DNA of 64,000 bases from Paeniglutamicibacter antarcticus_C (lineage in GTDB: Bacteria > Actinomycetota > Actinomycetes > Actinomycetales > Micrococcaceae): NCBI RefSeq assembly GCF_039544305.1, contig NZ_BAABLK010000005.1, positions 1 through 64,000 on the forward strand, given 5' to 3'. Shown in pieces: positions 25,192 through 33,151 of the stretch. Below the pieces are notes generated by a model. The model ran no database searches. It was given only the letters and a program-made list of their open reading frames with translations, and was not told the origin of the DNA. A program made the position numbers and the translations under genes. Position 1 is the first letter of the stretch, and the number at the start of each line of letters is the position of its first letter.

Positions 25192-26040
25192 TCAGAGTGC
25201 TTGGACCAGGATCGGTTCGGTGGTTGGCTCCGGGGAACCGGAGGCCGGCTCGACGGTAATGCCGAAGTGCGTAACTCCGTCCATCGACCCTGAAACCAAG
25301 ACCATTCCGTCAGCTTGGCCGCCATCGACCATTCCTGCCGGAACTGCCCCGTCACCGGAGATCAGCCAGAGTTCATACCCCTTGTCGCTTGGCAAGGCAG
25401 GCATCCCCGCGGTGGTCACAGCCATCATGCCTTCGGCGGCAGAGTAGGCCAGCGTCACACGGGCGCCGTCACCCATTTTTTGTGTCTTGGACTGGACATC
25501 GGCGGCTGTCAAAATGCGTGTCAGCTCGGCTTGCTTGGTGTTCAGCGCCGCGAGTTGCTCCTCTAGTTCCTGCTGCTGTGAGTGTTGATTGATGACCACA
25601 CCGCCCAAGGCGCCAGCGGCAACCAGCAGTACACCGGCGGCCAGGGCAAACATCCGTCGTTGTGGTTTGGCGGGAACCGACATGATTTCGCTAGGCTCAG
25701 CGGCCGAAACGGCACCGCCAGAAAGAGCATCCGGTGAATCGATGTCTGATCCAGGGAGCTGATGTTCGGTCGGGCCGTTATCCTCAGCAGCTTGTTCCGT
25801 TTCAAGCGGTGGTAGTTGCGGAGTGTTTCGGATTGCCGCCATGATGTTTCTCTTAACGCTGGCGGGCGGCTGCACAGGAGCAGTCGTCAGGCCAAGGAGT
25901 GCTGCAGTTTCCCGCATAGCCTCGATCTCCTCACGGACCCCGGGCGAGCTTTCAGCCTGGCGCAGCAGTTCCTCACGTTCGGCATCATCAATCGCGTTCA
26001 GGGCGAAACTGCCGGTTAGCTCGTTTTCGTGCTTCTCCAT
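25192..26040 (-). CDS. rskA: Anti-sigma-K factor RskA
   Basis: A membrane-spanning anti-sigma factor of 282 residues. The N-terminal helical domain (ELTGSFALNAIDDAEREELL) binds SigK in the cytoplasm. A proline/acid-rich linker follows, one membrane helix lies at about 130-151, and the extracytoplasmic RskA domain contains YELWLISGDGAVPAGMV and ends near the C terminus. In mycobacteria RskA is cleaved stepwise, including by a site-2 protease, to release SigK. Its ATG overlaps the sigK stop by one base (TAATG), the usual arrangement for balanced synthesis. Confidence 0.92.
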   Translation of the reverse strand: MEKHENELTGSFALNAIDDAEREELLRQAESSPGVREEIEAMRETAALLGLTTAPVQPPASVKRNIMAAIRNTPQLPPLETEQAAEDNGPTEHQLPGSDIDSPDALSGGAVSAAEPSEIMSVPAKPQRRMFALAAGVLLVAAGALGGVVINQHSQQQELEEQLAALNTKQAELTRILTAADVQSKTQKMGDGARVTLAYSAAEGMMAVTTAGMPALPSDKGYELWLISGDGAVPAGMVDGGQADGMVLVSGSMDGVTHFGITVEPASGSPEPTTEPILVQAL

Positions 26041-26642
26041 TACGCCACCCCCATCAGGTCTCGAAGTTTTGTCATGCCATCGCGTATACGTGTTTTTGCC
26101 GTACCCACCGGGATCTTGAGCAACTCCGCCACCTCCAGGTGCGTGTAGCCGCCGAAGTAGGCGAGCCTGATGGCATCGCGTTGGTTGTCGCTTAGTCGCT
26201 CCAAGGCGCGCGTCACACGGCGGCTTTCGTCGAGTTGGATGGCTGTTTCCTCGACGTCGTCGTAGCTGGCTTGGAATTCCTTGATGCCTTGGGTCAGGTC
26301 CCGATCCTTGCTGGCTTGGCTGGCCCGCACGCGGTCAACGGCTCGGCGGTGGGCCATGGTCAACAACCATGTGATGGCCTTGCCCTTGGTCGCGTCGTAC
26401 CGCGCTGCATGTTGCCAGGCTTCGACGAAGACCTCTTGAGCCACTTCCTCGCTTTGTGCTTCATCCCTGAGCACTCGCCGGATCAGGCCGTAGACCTGGG
26501 CGGACAGTCGATCGTAGAGGAGCTCGAATGCGCTCTCATCTCCCTTGGCGATCTGAACCATCAGGTCTTCGGGGGTTGGAACGGAGAGCTGCTCCGTTTC
26601 ACCAATTCGATTTGGGCTCATAAGCTCAAGCGTCTCACGCAT
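26040..26642 (-). CDS. sigK: ECF sigma factor SigK
   Basis: A 200-residue extracytoplasmic-function sigma factor. Region 2 spans about 40-105, with LLYDRLSAQVYGLIRRVLRD and WLLTMAHRRAVDRVR. Region 4 spans about 140-195, with LSDNQRDAIRLAYFGGYTH and the recognition helix around VGTAKTRIRDG. The start at 26642 has GGGAGGTGG seven bases upstream, better than alternatives up- or downstream. Linkage to rskA, a fasciclin lipoprotein and a sulfite-oxidase homologue matches the SigK locus known from mycobacteria, where mpt70 and mpt83 are targets. Confidence 0.93.
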   Translation of the reverse strand: MRETLELMSPNRIGETEQLSVPTPEDLMVQIAKGDESAFELLYDRLSAQVYGLIRRVLRDEAQSEEVAQEVFVEAWQHAARYDATKGKAITWLLTMAHRRAVDRVRASQASKDRDLTQGIKEFQASYDDVEETAIQLDESRRVTRALERLSDNQRDAIRLAYFGGYTHLEVAELLKIPVGTAKTRIRDGMTKLRDLMGVA

Positions 26643-26681
26643 TGGAGCCACCTCCCGCCACATTGGCTGGCGCGCCGAGCA

Positions 26682-26697
26682 GTTGCAATCTTGCAAC
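26682..26697. promoter_or_regulatory. Palindrome upstream of sigK
   Basis: gttgcaa-tc-ttgcaac is a perfect inverted repeat with seven-base arms, about 40 bases before the sigK start. It could be an operator for an unknown dimeric regulator acting on sigK-rskA. The regulator is not evident and no SigK-type promoter was found directly upstream of sigK. Confidence 0.4.
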
Positions 26698-26739
26698 ACA
26701 CGCCATTGTCTCTATGTCCCTGATGCATTCAGAGGGCAA

Positions 26740-26768
26740 GTGCTTGAGGTCGAAAACCCCTCAAGCAC
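26740..26768 (-). terminator. Hairpin downstream of the fasciclin gene
   Basis: GTGCTTGAGG and CCTCAAGCAC form a perfect ten-base stem around a nine-base loop, 45 bases after the fasciclin stop. There is no clear U-tract, as is common in high-GC actinobacteria. It would separate fasciclin transcription from sigK. Confidence 0.6.
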
Positions 26769-26813
26769 CAGCCCCCTGGTCAGTTAGTTCGATTCGAGCA
26801 CTGCTCGCGGCAA

Positions 26814-27503
26814 TTACTTCTTGGCCGGGGGCATCAGGACCGAGTCGATCAGGTAGACAGTCGCGTTGGCGGTCTGGACGCCACCGCAGATCACCTTGGC
26901 GTCATTGACAGTCAGGTCATCGCCGCTGCCGGCAACCTTCAGGTCTTGGCCTTCGACGGTCGTGTGCGTTCCGTCAATCTCGTCGGGCGCGATCTGGCCC
27001 GGCACCACATGGTAAGTCAGGACGCTGCTGAGCGTGTCAGCGTCCTTCACCACGGCGTCAAGGTCTGCCTTGGGGATGGCCGCAAATGCGTCATCAACCG
27101 GCGCGAAGACCGTGAACTCACCGCCGTTGAGGGTGTCAACCAAGTCAACGTCCTTGTTCAGCTCGCCGGACACTGCTGCGGTCAAGGTGGTCAGCAGCGG
27201 GTTGTTGGAGGCTGCCACTGCCACGGGGTCCTTGGCCATGCCTGCAACCGAACCTTCACCGCTGGGTACGGCCTCGGCGTAGGCTGCACAGCCTGAACCA
27301 ACGAGGTTGGCGGCCGGGTCCATGGCAGAATCGCTGGCCATTGCCGAGCTGCTTGGAGCAGCCGAGGTGCTGGACTGGGACATCGAAGAGGAAGGAGCCA
27401 TTGACTCACTGGAGTCGGTGCCCGAGGAACAAGCGGTCAATCCGACGGTGGCTACTGCCATCAGTCCGAGAGCTGCAGCAAATTTCCGGTTCATGCGCTT
27501 CAT
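26814..27503 (-). CDS. Fasciclin-domain lipoprotein (MPT83/MPT70-like)
   Basis: A 229-residue surface lipoprotein. The signal ends in LTACSS (Cys25). A Ser/Met/Ala-rich linker (about 27-70) leads to one FAS1 domain with NNPLLTTLTAAVSGELNKDV, GGEFTVFAPVDDAFAAIP, LTYHVVPGQI and the terminal ANATVYLIDSVLMPP. GGAG is placed well before the ATG at 27503. In mycobacteria the homologues MPT70 and MPT83 are the main SigK targets; the SigK-type promoter at 27581-27607 shows the same wiring here. The likely role is cell-surface adhesion or envelope response. Confidence 0.92.
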   Translation of the reverse strand: MKRMNRKFAAALGLMAVATVGLTACSSGTDSSESMAPSSSMSQSSTSAAPSSSAMASDSAMDPAANLVGSGCAAYAEAVPSGEGSVAGMAKDPVAVAASNNPLLTTLTAAVSGELNKDVDLVDTLNGGEFTVFAPVDDAFAAIPKADLDAVVKDADTLSSVLTYHVVPGQIAPDEIDGTHTTVEGQDLKVAGSGDDLTVNDAKVICGGVQTANATVYLIDSVLMPPAKK

Positions 27504-27580
27504 GTCATTCTCCTTAGCTGGCGGAAACCCCTGGGTCTCCGCGTTTGCCCTACCCTTGTTGGTGCGGGCTGTCATGAAGC

Positions 27581-27607
27581 ATTCGGTGCCGCGGTGAAAA
27601 CGGATTG
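27581..27607 (-). promoter_or_regulatory. SigK-type promoter of the fasciclin gene
   Basis: The minus strand shows CAATCC, a fifteen-base spacer and CCGAAT, the same elements and spacing as the promoter at 25137-25163. It lies about 80 bases before the fasciclin start. Two independent copies at SigK-linked genes make chance agreement unlikely. Confidence 0.7.
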
Positions 27608-28042
27608 GAAACTATCCAAAAAACTTTTCATCCGCCAAAACGCACCGATTTTTACATCCTTCCTCATTCCCCTGGCTTAGAAGAAGCGGAGAAGGTGTCT
27701 GTTTCTTCTCAGCCACGATTGAAGCGATCTTCAATCAAAGAATCGCCCAGAGTTTATTGGCGTAGGTTACGTTCTCGCTGCCTGAAGCCGGTTTGTTCCC
27801 TGGACGCTTCGCTGCGCCTCACGCCTTGGTTGACCTCTTCGAGAGGCTTATTGTTTTCGTGCGGCAATTTTCCTGGGATTCGTTTCCCCTTCATATTGGT
27901 GCCATCAGCATTCGGGACCGCTCTTGGTCTCCCATGGGTGGCGGTACTCCTGCGCCAGCTCCGCATCCAGCACTTTTCAGCATCACGGCGCCACGCCCGT
28001 GTCCTCTTTACCGCAGACCCGCTTGGCCATAGGCTCGGCAGT
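27608..28042. other. Gene-free leader region before the polyketide synthase
   Basis: About 435 bases contain no convincing gene; the open frames present lack codon bias and family sequence. The left part is clearly more AT-rich than the surroundings. A palindrome at 27717-27736, GATTGAAG-CGAT-CTTCAATC with perfect eight-base arms, has the TTGA...TCAA character of MarR-type operators. The region must hold the promoter of the polyketide operon, but no -35/-10 pair could be chosen with confidence. Confidence 0.5.
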
Positions 28043-29182
28043 ATGCCGGTAATGATGAGAACCATCCAAACTTCCGTCCCACCTACGATTCTGTACCAAG
28101 ACAAGACTCGAGATGTATTCGCAGCGCAACCCAATTTGACGCGCTTGGGCCAGCGCCTGATTTCCACGTCTTTCGACTCGGCCCAGATATCAACGCGGCA
28201 CACAGCGGTCACGGAATTTACCACGGAATCTGTGGCGGAAGACCCCTTATTCTTCAATGCAGAATCCGGACTCCTTTTGCGTCCCAGCACCAAGGAGCGA
28301 AACGAGGTATTTGCCGCCACAGCCCCCGGCCTGTACATAGACTCAGCAAAAAAGGCACTGGATGCATGTCCGGATCTGGATCCTTCGGACGTCACCCACG
28401 TGATCACGGTTTCCTGCACCGGGTTCTACAACCCAGGGCCGGATTACCAACTGGTCAGGGCATTGGACCTTAGCCCGGCAACACAGCGCTACCACTTGGG
28501 GTTCATGGGATGCTACGCAGCATTTCCCGCCATGCGCGCGGCCAAGAGCTTTTGCGACGCGGATCCCGACGCCGTGGTCTTGGTGGCCTGCGCGGAGCTT
28601 TGTTCGATCCATGTTCGAAGCTCAAACGACCCGGACACCATCATGGGCTCAGCATTATTCGCCGACGGTGCAGCGGCCGCCATCATCACGGCTCGCCCGT
28701 TTACCGGGACCGGGATCCAGCTCGATCACTTCGAAACGGTCCTTACCCCTGTGGGTGAGGAATCCATGGCCTGGAACATCGGGGATGAAGGGTTTGAGAT
28801 GGTTCTGGGAACATACGTACCCCATATCATCGACGAACACATCGTGGGCGCCTTGGAACCGCTGCTGGCCAGGGATGAAACAGTTGGCGAGGACTATGCC
28901 GCTATCGAACACTGGGGTATCCACCCCGGAGGCCGGGCGATTCTTGACCGCGTGCAAAGGCGCCTGGGGTTGAAAGACGAACAGCTTGTCCCTGCGCGGA
29001 GGGTTCTCAACGATTATGGCAACATGTCCAGCTCAACGGTGCTGTTCGTCCTCAAGGACATCATGGACGAGCACGTGGCCAGGGACTCCGCTCACGGTGA
29101 GCGCATCTGTTCCATGGCGTTCGGTCCCGGCCTCACCGTGGAAACTGCGTTGATGACTCTGTCAACCGGGGACCAGGCCTAA
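28043..29182 (+). CDS. Type III polyketide synthase (chalcone synthase-like)
   Basis: A homodimeric condensing enzyme of 379 residues that extends an acyl-CoA starter with malonyl-CoA. The catalytic triad is visible: Cys157 in FMGCYAAFPAMRAA, His294 in HWGIHPGG and Asn327 in LNDYGNMSS. The C-terminal MAFGPGLTVETALM is the conserved cyclisation-pocket loop. The ATG at 28043 was preferred because the open frame before it shows no family sequence; 28052 is also possible. Directly followed by methyltransferase and FAD hydroxylase genes, it resembles srsA of Streptomyces phenolic-lipid clusters, so the product may be an alkylresorcinol or alkylpyrone. Confidence 0.9.
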   Translation: MPVMMRTIQTSVPPTILYQDKTRDVFAAQPNLTRLGQRLISTSFDSAQISTRHTAVTEFTTESVAEDPLFFNAESGLLLRPSTKERNEVFAATAPGLYIDSAKKALDACPDLDPSDVTHVITVSCTGFYNPGPDYQLVRALDLSPATQRYHLGFMGCYAAFPAMRAAKSFCDADPDAVVLVACAELCSIHVRSSNDPDTIMGSALFADGAAAAIITARPFTGTGIQLDHFETVLTPVGEESMAWNIGDEGFEMVLGTYVPHIIDEHIVGALEPLLARDETVGEDYAAIEHWGIHPGGRAILDRVQRRLGLKDEQLVPARRVLNDYGNMSSSTVLFVLKDIMDEHVARDSAHGERICSMAFGPGLTVETALMTLSTGDQA

Positions 29183-29191
29183 ACGACGCAC

Positions 29192-29902
29192 ATGCAACGG
29201 GATATTGCTGCCATCGAGAAAATGGACAAGCCGGATTGCGATCCAACCATGCTGGAGCGCACCTACGCCCAGTTTCCGCTGGTGAACCGTTTTGTTTCCG
29301 GGTGGAGGTCCGTGTACCTGAAATTGGTGCGGCCAGCCTTGCCCCACGGCCGTACCGGCACGATCCTTGATATCGGGTGCGGTGGCGGGGACATCGCCAT
29401 GAACATGGTGAGGTGGGCCCGGGCTGACGGCTACAACGTGAAGGTGTTGGGAATCGATCCTGACCCCCGGGCACACGACTTCGCCTCCCGCGCCGCAGCT
29501 GCTGCCGGAATCGGACCCGAGAACTTGGAATTCCGCCAGGCGACGAGCTCCGATCTGGTCACCGAGGGGTCTATCTTCGATGTGGTGTTCTCAAACCACG
29601 TGCTGCACCACTTGAACCAGAGCCAGCTGGCAGGAATATTGGCTGACACCCAGTCGCTGACCCAGGGAATTGCCATCCACAGCGACATCCGGCGTCGGCG
29701 CTCCGCACTGGTTTTCTTTGGCCTCGCAACACTTCCACTGGCACGCTCTTCCTTCATCAGGTGCGACGGACTCACCTCCATTCGGCGCAGCTTCACACCT
29801 TCGGAGCTTGGCAGGGTTCTTCCCCGGGGTTGGGAAGCCCATACGGCTGGGGCGTACCGGAACCTGGCGATCTGGCGGGCAACGCCTCGGACGCGGCCAT
29901 GA
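29192..29902 (+). CDS. Class I SAM-dependent methyltransferase
   Basis: A 236-residue methyltransferase with motif I ILDIGCGGGDIA at about 58-69, the acidic loop VKVLGIDPDPRA and motif IV FDVVFSNHVLHHLN. Start at 29192 is nine bases after the synthase stop; the ribosome site is poor, which suggests coupling. In Streptomyces the equivalent SrsB is an isoprenylcysteine-type membrane methyltransferase, whereas this one is a soluble Rossmann enzyme, so the same chemical step (methylation of a phenolic product) would be done by an unrelated fold. The final substrate is inferred from context. Confidence 0.87.
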   Translation: MQRDIAAIEKMDKPDCDPTMLERTYAQFPLVNRFVSGWRSVYLKLVRPALPHGRTGTILDIGCGGGDIAMNMVRWARADGYNVKVLGIDPDPRAHDFASRAAAAAGIGPENLEFRQATSSDLVTEGSIFDVVFSNHVLHHLNQSQLAGILADTQSLTQGIAIHSDIRRRRSALVFFGLATLPLARSSFIRCDGLTSIRRSFTPSELGRVLPRGWEAHTAGAYRNLAIWRATPRTRP

Positions 29903-31089
29903 TCGATGTCCTTGTCATAGGCGGCGGACCAAGTGGGCTTACGCTGGCAATCCTGCTCATCGAGGCTGGTTGCAATGTCAAGGTGCTCGAGTCCCGCACG
30001 GTCGTTGGAGAGCATTCACGGGCGATCGGTATCCATCCACCGGGCCTGGACGTTCTTCACAGGGCAGGAATCGGAGACGCCGCACTGGCCAACGGGGTGC
30101 GGATCTGCCGTGGGATCGGGATCTCCCGGGGACGGATCGTTGCGGAACTTGAATTCGGGTCCATCCCCTCATCGCATCGTTTTGTGCTTTCGCTCCCACA
30201 AAACCGAACGGTTGAACTCTTGCGGCAACGCCTGCATGGACTTGATCCCACGGCATTGATGCTGGGCACGGAATTTCTTTCCCTTGCGACGCACAAAGAA
30301 TTCATCACCGCGCAGGCAGTTGGTCCTAATGGTGTCGTGAAGACCTTCGACTGCCATTTCCTCATCGGTGCCGACGGGACTCGTTCAAGCGTTCGCGAGG
30401 AAGCGTTAGTTCCCTTTCAGGGCTCGGAACTTTCCGATCGCTACATCATGGGTGATTATCCCGACGGCACAGATTTCGGGGCCGTCGCGGCCCTCTTCCT
30501 GCACACCCAAGGGATCACCGAGTCTTTTCCCTTGCCAAGGAACAAACGGCGTTGGGTATGCTGGGTCGGCACAAGGGAGACAGCGTCGCTTCCCGAGCTG
30601 GTGGCCCGTCGAACGGGGCACCAGGTTAACGCCGAAGAAAACACCATGCTCAGCCGTTTCACGACCCAGGAATTCTCCGTTGGTGCCATGGCCCATGGAA
30701 ATGTGGTCCTGATCGGAGATGCCGCCCATGAGATCAGCCCCATCGGCGGGCAGGGCATGACCCTGGGCTTGGTCGATGCAGCGGAACTCGCGCCACTGCT
30801 CGTCGCCGCCCTCAATGGCGCCGGCCCCCGACGCCGCCTTGATGACCAATTCAGCCGGTTCTCCGCTTTGCGCTTGGCTGCTGCCCGGCGCGCGGCGCGG
30901 CAAGCCCGGCTGAACATGAGGCTGGGCCGTCCACTCTGGGGTCCCTCCATTGGTCTGCGCGATGCCCTGGCACGGGCAGTCTTTTCCTCGAAGCCGGTAA
31001 CTGCCTGGGTAGCTTCCACCTTCACGATGACGCGCGACCAATCCAAGTACCGCCATCAAGCCCGCGTCGACGGATCAGACGCCCCTTGA
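29899..31089 (+). CDS. FAD-dependent aromatic hydroxylase
   Basis: A group A flavin monooxygenase of 396 residues. The FAD-binding start VLVIGGGPSGLTLAILL is at 4-20; the motif VVLIGDAAHEISPIGGQGM is the GD ribityl-contact motif typical of PHBH-like hydroxylases, and FLIGADGTRSSVRE the DG motif. It is coupled to the methyltransferase by an ATGA overlap. By analogy with SrsC it may oxidise the aromatic ring made by the synthase to a quinone-type product. Geranylgeranyl-reductase-like relatives are an alternative, but the GADG and GDAAH motifs favour a hydroxylase. Confidence 0.87.
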   Translation: MIDVLVIGGGPSGLTLAILLIEAGCNVKVLESRTVVGEHSRAIGIHPPGLDVLHRAGIGDAALANGVRICRGIGISRGRIVAELEFGSIPSSHRFVLSLPQNRTVELLRQRLHGLDPTALMLGTEFLSLATHKEFITAQAVGPNGVVKTFDCHFLIGADGTRSSVREEALVPFQGSELSDRYIMGDYPDGTDFGAVAALFLHTQGITESFPLPRNKRRWVCWVGTRETASLPELVARRTGHQVNAEENTMLSRFTTQEFSVGAMAHGNVVLIGDAAHEISPIGGQGMTLGLVDAAELAPLLVAALNGAGPRRRLDDQFSRFSALRLAAARRAARQARLNMRLGRPLWGPSIGLRDALARAVFSSKPVTAWVASTFTMTRDQSKYRHQARVDGSDAP

Positions 31090-31201
31090 TTTGAAACCGG
31101 ATGATTCACGGAAACGGTGTTGCGACTCAATCCAGGGATTCCCGCGGTCCAGGCACGTTCCGCTTACGGCAGTGACCAGGCAACGGGCATCCGAGCTGGC
31201 A

Positions 31202-32194
31202 CTAGCGCCAGCGCAGGCGCGTATCGGTGCTGCTGGTCTTGCAGGTGTAGCTCTTGCCGTTCTTCTTCCCGATGCCCTGTGACCCTTTGTCTGCCTTCGC
31301 GCAATACGCGCCCGGCGAGACCGCCTTGGGCTTTGTGGCGTTTACCGAGGGCTTCTTGGTGGGTGCGGCATGGCCTTTGGGTGCAACGCGTGGAGCCTTG
31401 GTCGCAACCAGCTTGATCGGAGTCACCTTCGCCGCTTTTTGCTTGGGGCACGTATTCAGGACCCGCCTCATGGCCTCGGATTCCGGACGCGTCACCGCAA
31501 GGGCGTACTTCTTCTTGACACTGATCTGGATGGCCACGTACCGACAGCGGAAAGACTTGTAGCTCGGCAGCCATTCGGCCGCATTCGCGTCCCCCTTGGA
31601 GCGGTTCGCCGAGGCTTGTGAGGCCATCAGGTTCAACGGGTCGTTGGCAACGGCGAGCCGTTGGTCCTGGGACAGTTGTTGGCCTCCGGATATCCACACA
31701 TTCTTCAGGGCAACCATGTGGTCGATGTCAACGGATCCACTGTTCACTTTCCACTTGATCGTGGTTCCCGTGTAGGAATCGTCAAGGACGCCCGAGGCTA
31801 GCTGGCACTGCTTTGCGTCCTTGTACTTCACCTTGGACATGTCACGCTTGAGCGTGTCCTGGCGTTCGTCGCATTTATTGCCGTTGAAGTCCTTCCAGCC
31901 GTTGCCAAACTTCCCGTTCCGGTTGTATCCGGTCGCCGGAGCCTTGCCCTTGACCTTGAGGGTGTTCAGCGTCGCGAGTGCTCCGGGGCCCTCGAGCTTC
32001 GGGCCGGGCAGGACCTTCGCCCCTCCGGGCGAAGCCGGGGTCTTCTTCCGTGCCGCTGAAGAGCCGACCGAAGCCGGGGCACTGCTGGTGGTTGCGGGCT
32101 TGTCGGGCGCGGCCCGCTCCAGCAATGCCGGGTCAGCCACCATGGTTCCGGTCAGGACCAGGATGGCAAGGATAAAGGAGATCAGGTGTTTCAA
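31202..32194 (-). CDS. Secreted HNH (DUF1524-type) nuclease-like protein
   Basis: A 330-residue exported protein with a short signal peptide (MKHLISFILAILVLTGTMVA). A low-complexity linker precedes the DUF1524-like core, with DIDHMVALKNVW carrying the HNH aspartate and histidine, and NDPLNLMASQASANRSKGD. A lysine/proline-rich segment leads to a C-terminal cysteine motif, YCAKADKGSQGIGKK, ending RLRWR. Family members are extracellular DNases. With the neighbouring basic secreted protein it could serve nutrient DNA scavenging. The C-terminal module is a small repeat found on several actinobacterial exported proteins. Confidence 0.82.
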   Translation of the reverse strand: MKHLISFILAILVLTGTMVADPALLERAAPDKPATTSSAPASVGSSAARKKTPASPGGAKVLPGPKLEGPGALATLNTLKVKGKAPATGYNRNGKFGNGWKDFNGNKCDERQDTLKRDMSKVKYKDAKQCQLASGVLDDSYTGTTIKWKVNSGSVDIDHMVALKNVWISGGQQLSQDQRLAVANDPLNLMASQASANRSKGDANAAEWLPSYKSFRCRYVAIQISVKKKYALAVTRPESEAMRRVLNTCPKQKAAKVTPIKLVATKAPRVAPKGHAAPTKKPSVNATKPKAVSPGAYCAKADKGSQGIGKKNGKSYTCKTSSTDTRLRWR

Positions 32195-32303
32195 ATTGCT
32201 CTTTCACGAAGACTCAAGGCGGCATGACGCCCAAAACATGACCACGCAGCCGTGGCCCACGAATTGCCTGCGGGCCACGGACAGCTGGAACCTCAGTGCC
32301 GAT

Positions 32304-32903
32304 CTAGCGCTTTGAAGCGCGGTATCCGGCCTTGCTGGCATCAGAGGTTGTTTTGAAGCACTGCTCGGGTACGGTGCGGTCGTAGTACTGGCCACCACGA
32401 ACGTGGTACTTCCATTCCTTGTTGCTGCCGGTCTGGTTCCCCTTGACCGGGAAGCCTGCCGGACAGCTCTTCCCCTTGGGCTTCGACCACGACTTCTTGG
32501 CTGCGACCTTTTTGACGATTAGGGTCTGCGCCTTGGAGATGGAGCGCTTTTTCTTGCCGATCTTGTATTTCACCGTGGTCGTCACCTTGTAGGTGCCTGC
32601 CTTCAGGGAAACTGACGTCTTGTTCTTGACGAGGGTCTTCTTTCCCCTCTTGACCGTCAGCAGCTTCGAGGTGATCTTGGTTCCCTTGGATGCCTTGACC
32701 AAAGGCTTAATGGTGGCCTTCGCCGAGCCCTTGACCGACTTGTTCGGGATCTTCTTGATCGTGACTGCCGGCGCTTTCTTGGCGGCAACGACGCTAATGG
32801 ACTGTGCCGGCGCCACCGGTGCTGCCGTTGCCACGGCGGCACCGGAAAAAGCGATTGAAATCGAGGCCGCGACTGCCACAAGTGTGCGAGTGAAAATCTT
32901 CAT
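32304..32903 (-). CDS. Secreted basic protein with sunset-like C-terminal domain
   Basis: A 199-residue exported protein. The signal peptide runs to the ATAAP cleavage region near residue 28. The middle (about 40-135) is rich in Lys, Thr and Val with alternating polarity, suggesting a beta-sandwich of immunoglobulin type. The last 50 residues contain CPAGFPVKGNQTGSNKEWKY, YYDRTVPEQCF and AGYRASKR, the pattern of the sunset domain, which is also found appended to secreted nucleases. The protein is very basic and could bind DNA or the anionic cell wall. It is probably read in the same direction as the HNH protein, 109 bases upstream. Confidence 0.75.
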   Translation of the reverse strand: MKIFTRTLVAVAASISIAFSGAAVATAAPVAPAQSISVVAAKKAPAVTIKKIPNKSVKGSAKATIKPLVKASKGTKITSKLLTVKRGKKTLVKNKTSVSLKAGTYKVTTTVKYKIGKKKRSISKAQTLIVKKVAAKKSWSKPKGKSCPAGFPVKGNQTGSNKEWKYHVRGGQYYDRTVPEQCFKTTSDASKAGYRASKR

Positions 32904-33117
32904 TTATCCCCCAGGATTTATATAAGCGGACTGCGCATCCGCTCGGTACCAAGCCAGTACAGGGGTTAATCAAACCATGTCACACCGCACTGGGGGAGAT
33001 CGACACGAATCAGGGAGCTGGCCGCCCACGGACCACGCCAACGCCGTCCCCCGTTGTCCCTCTCCGGCCATGGGCTGCACACTGCCAGGCCAGCCCGAAA
33101 CCAATCATTTCATTTGA

Positions 33118-33145
33118 TTGACGCACGTCGAGATACTGATATGCT
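33118..33145 (+). promoter_or_regulatory. Promoter of kynA, apparently leaderless
   Basis: TTGACG (33118-33123) and TATGCT (33140-33145) are separated by sixteen bases. The start codon lies only six bases after the -10 box, so transcription should begin at or next to the ATG. There is no ribosome binding site, in agreement with a leaderless transcript, which is common in actinobacteria. Confidence 0.65.
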
Positions 33146-33151
33146 TTTTCC

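Noticed and set aside
27605..28042. A 146-codon N-terminal extension of the polyketide synthase, or a gene on either strand here
   Set aside because: The extension has no family similarity and lies in AT-rich sequence with poor codon use. Type III synthases begin close to the ATG chosen at 28043.
27881..28042. Transposase or integrase remnant before the polyketide synthase
   Set aside because: The odd base composition prompted a check of all frames, but no transposase motif or terminal repeat was found.
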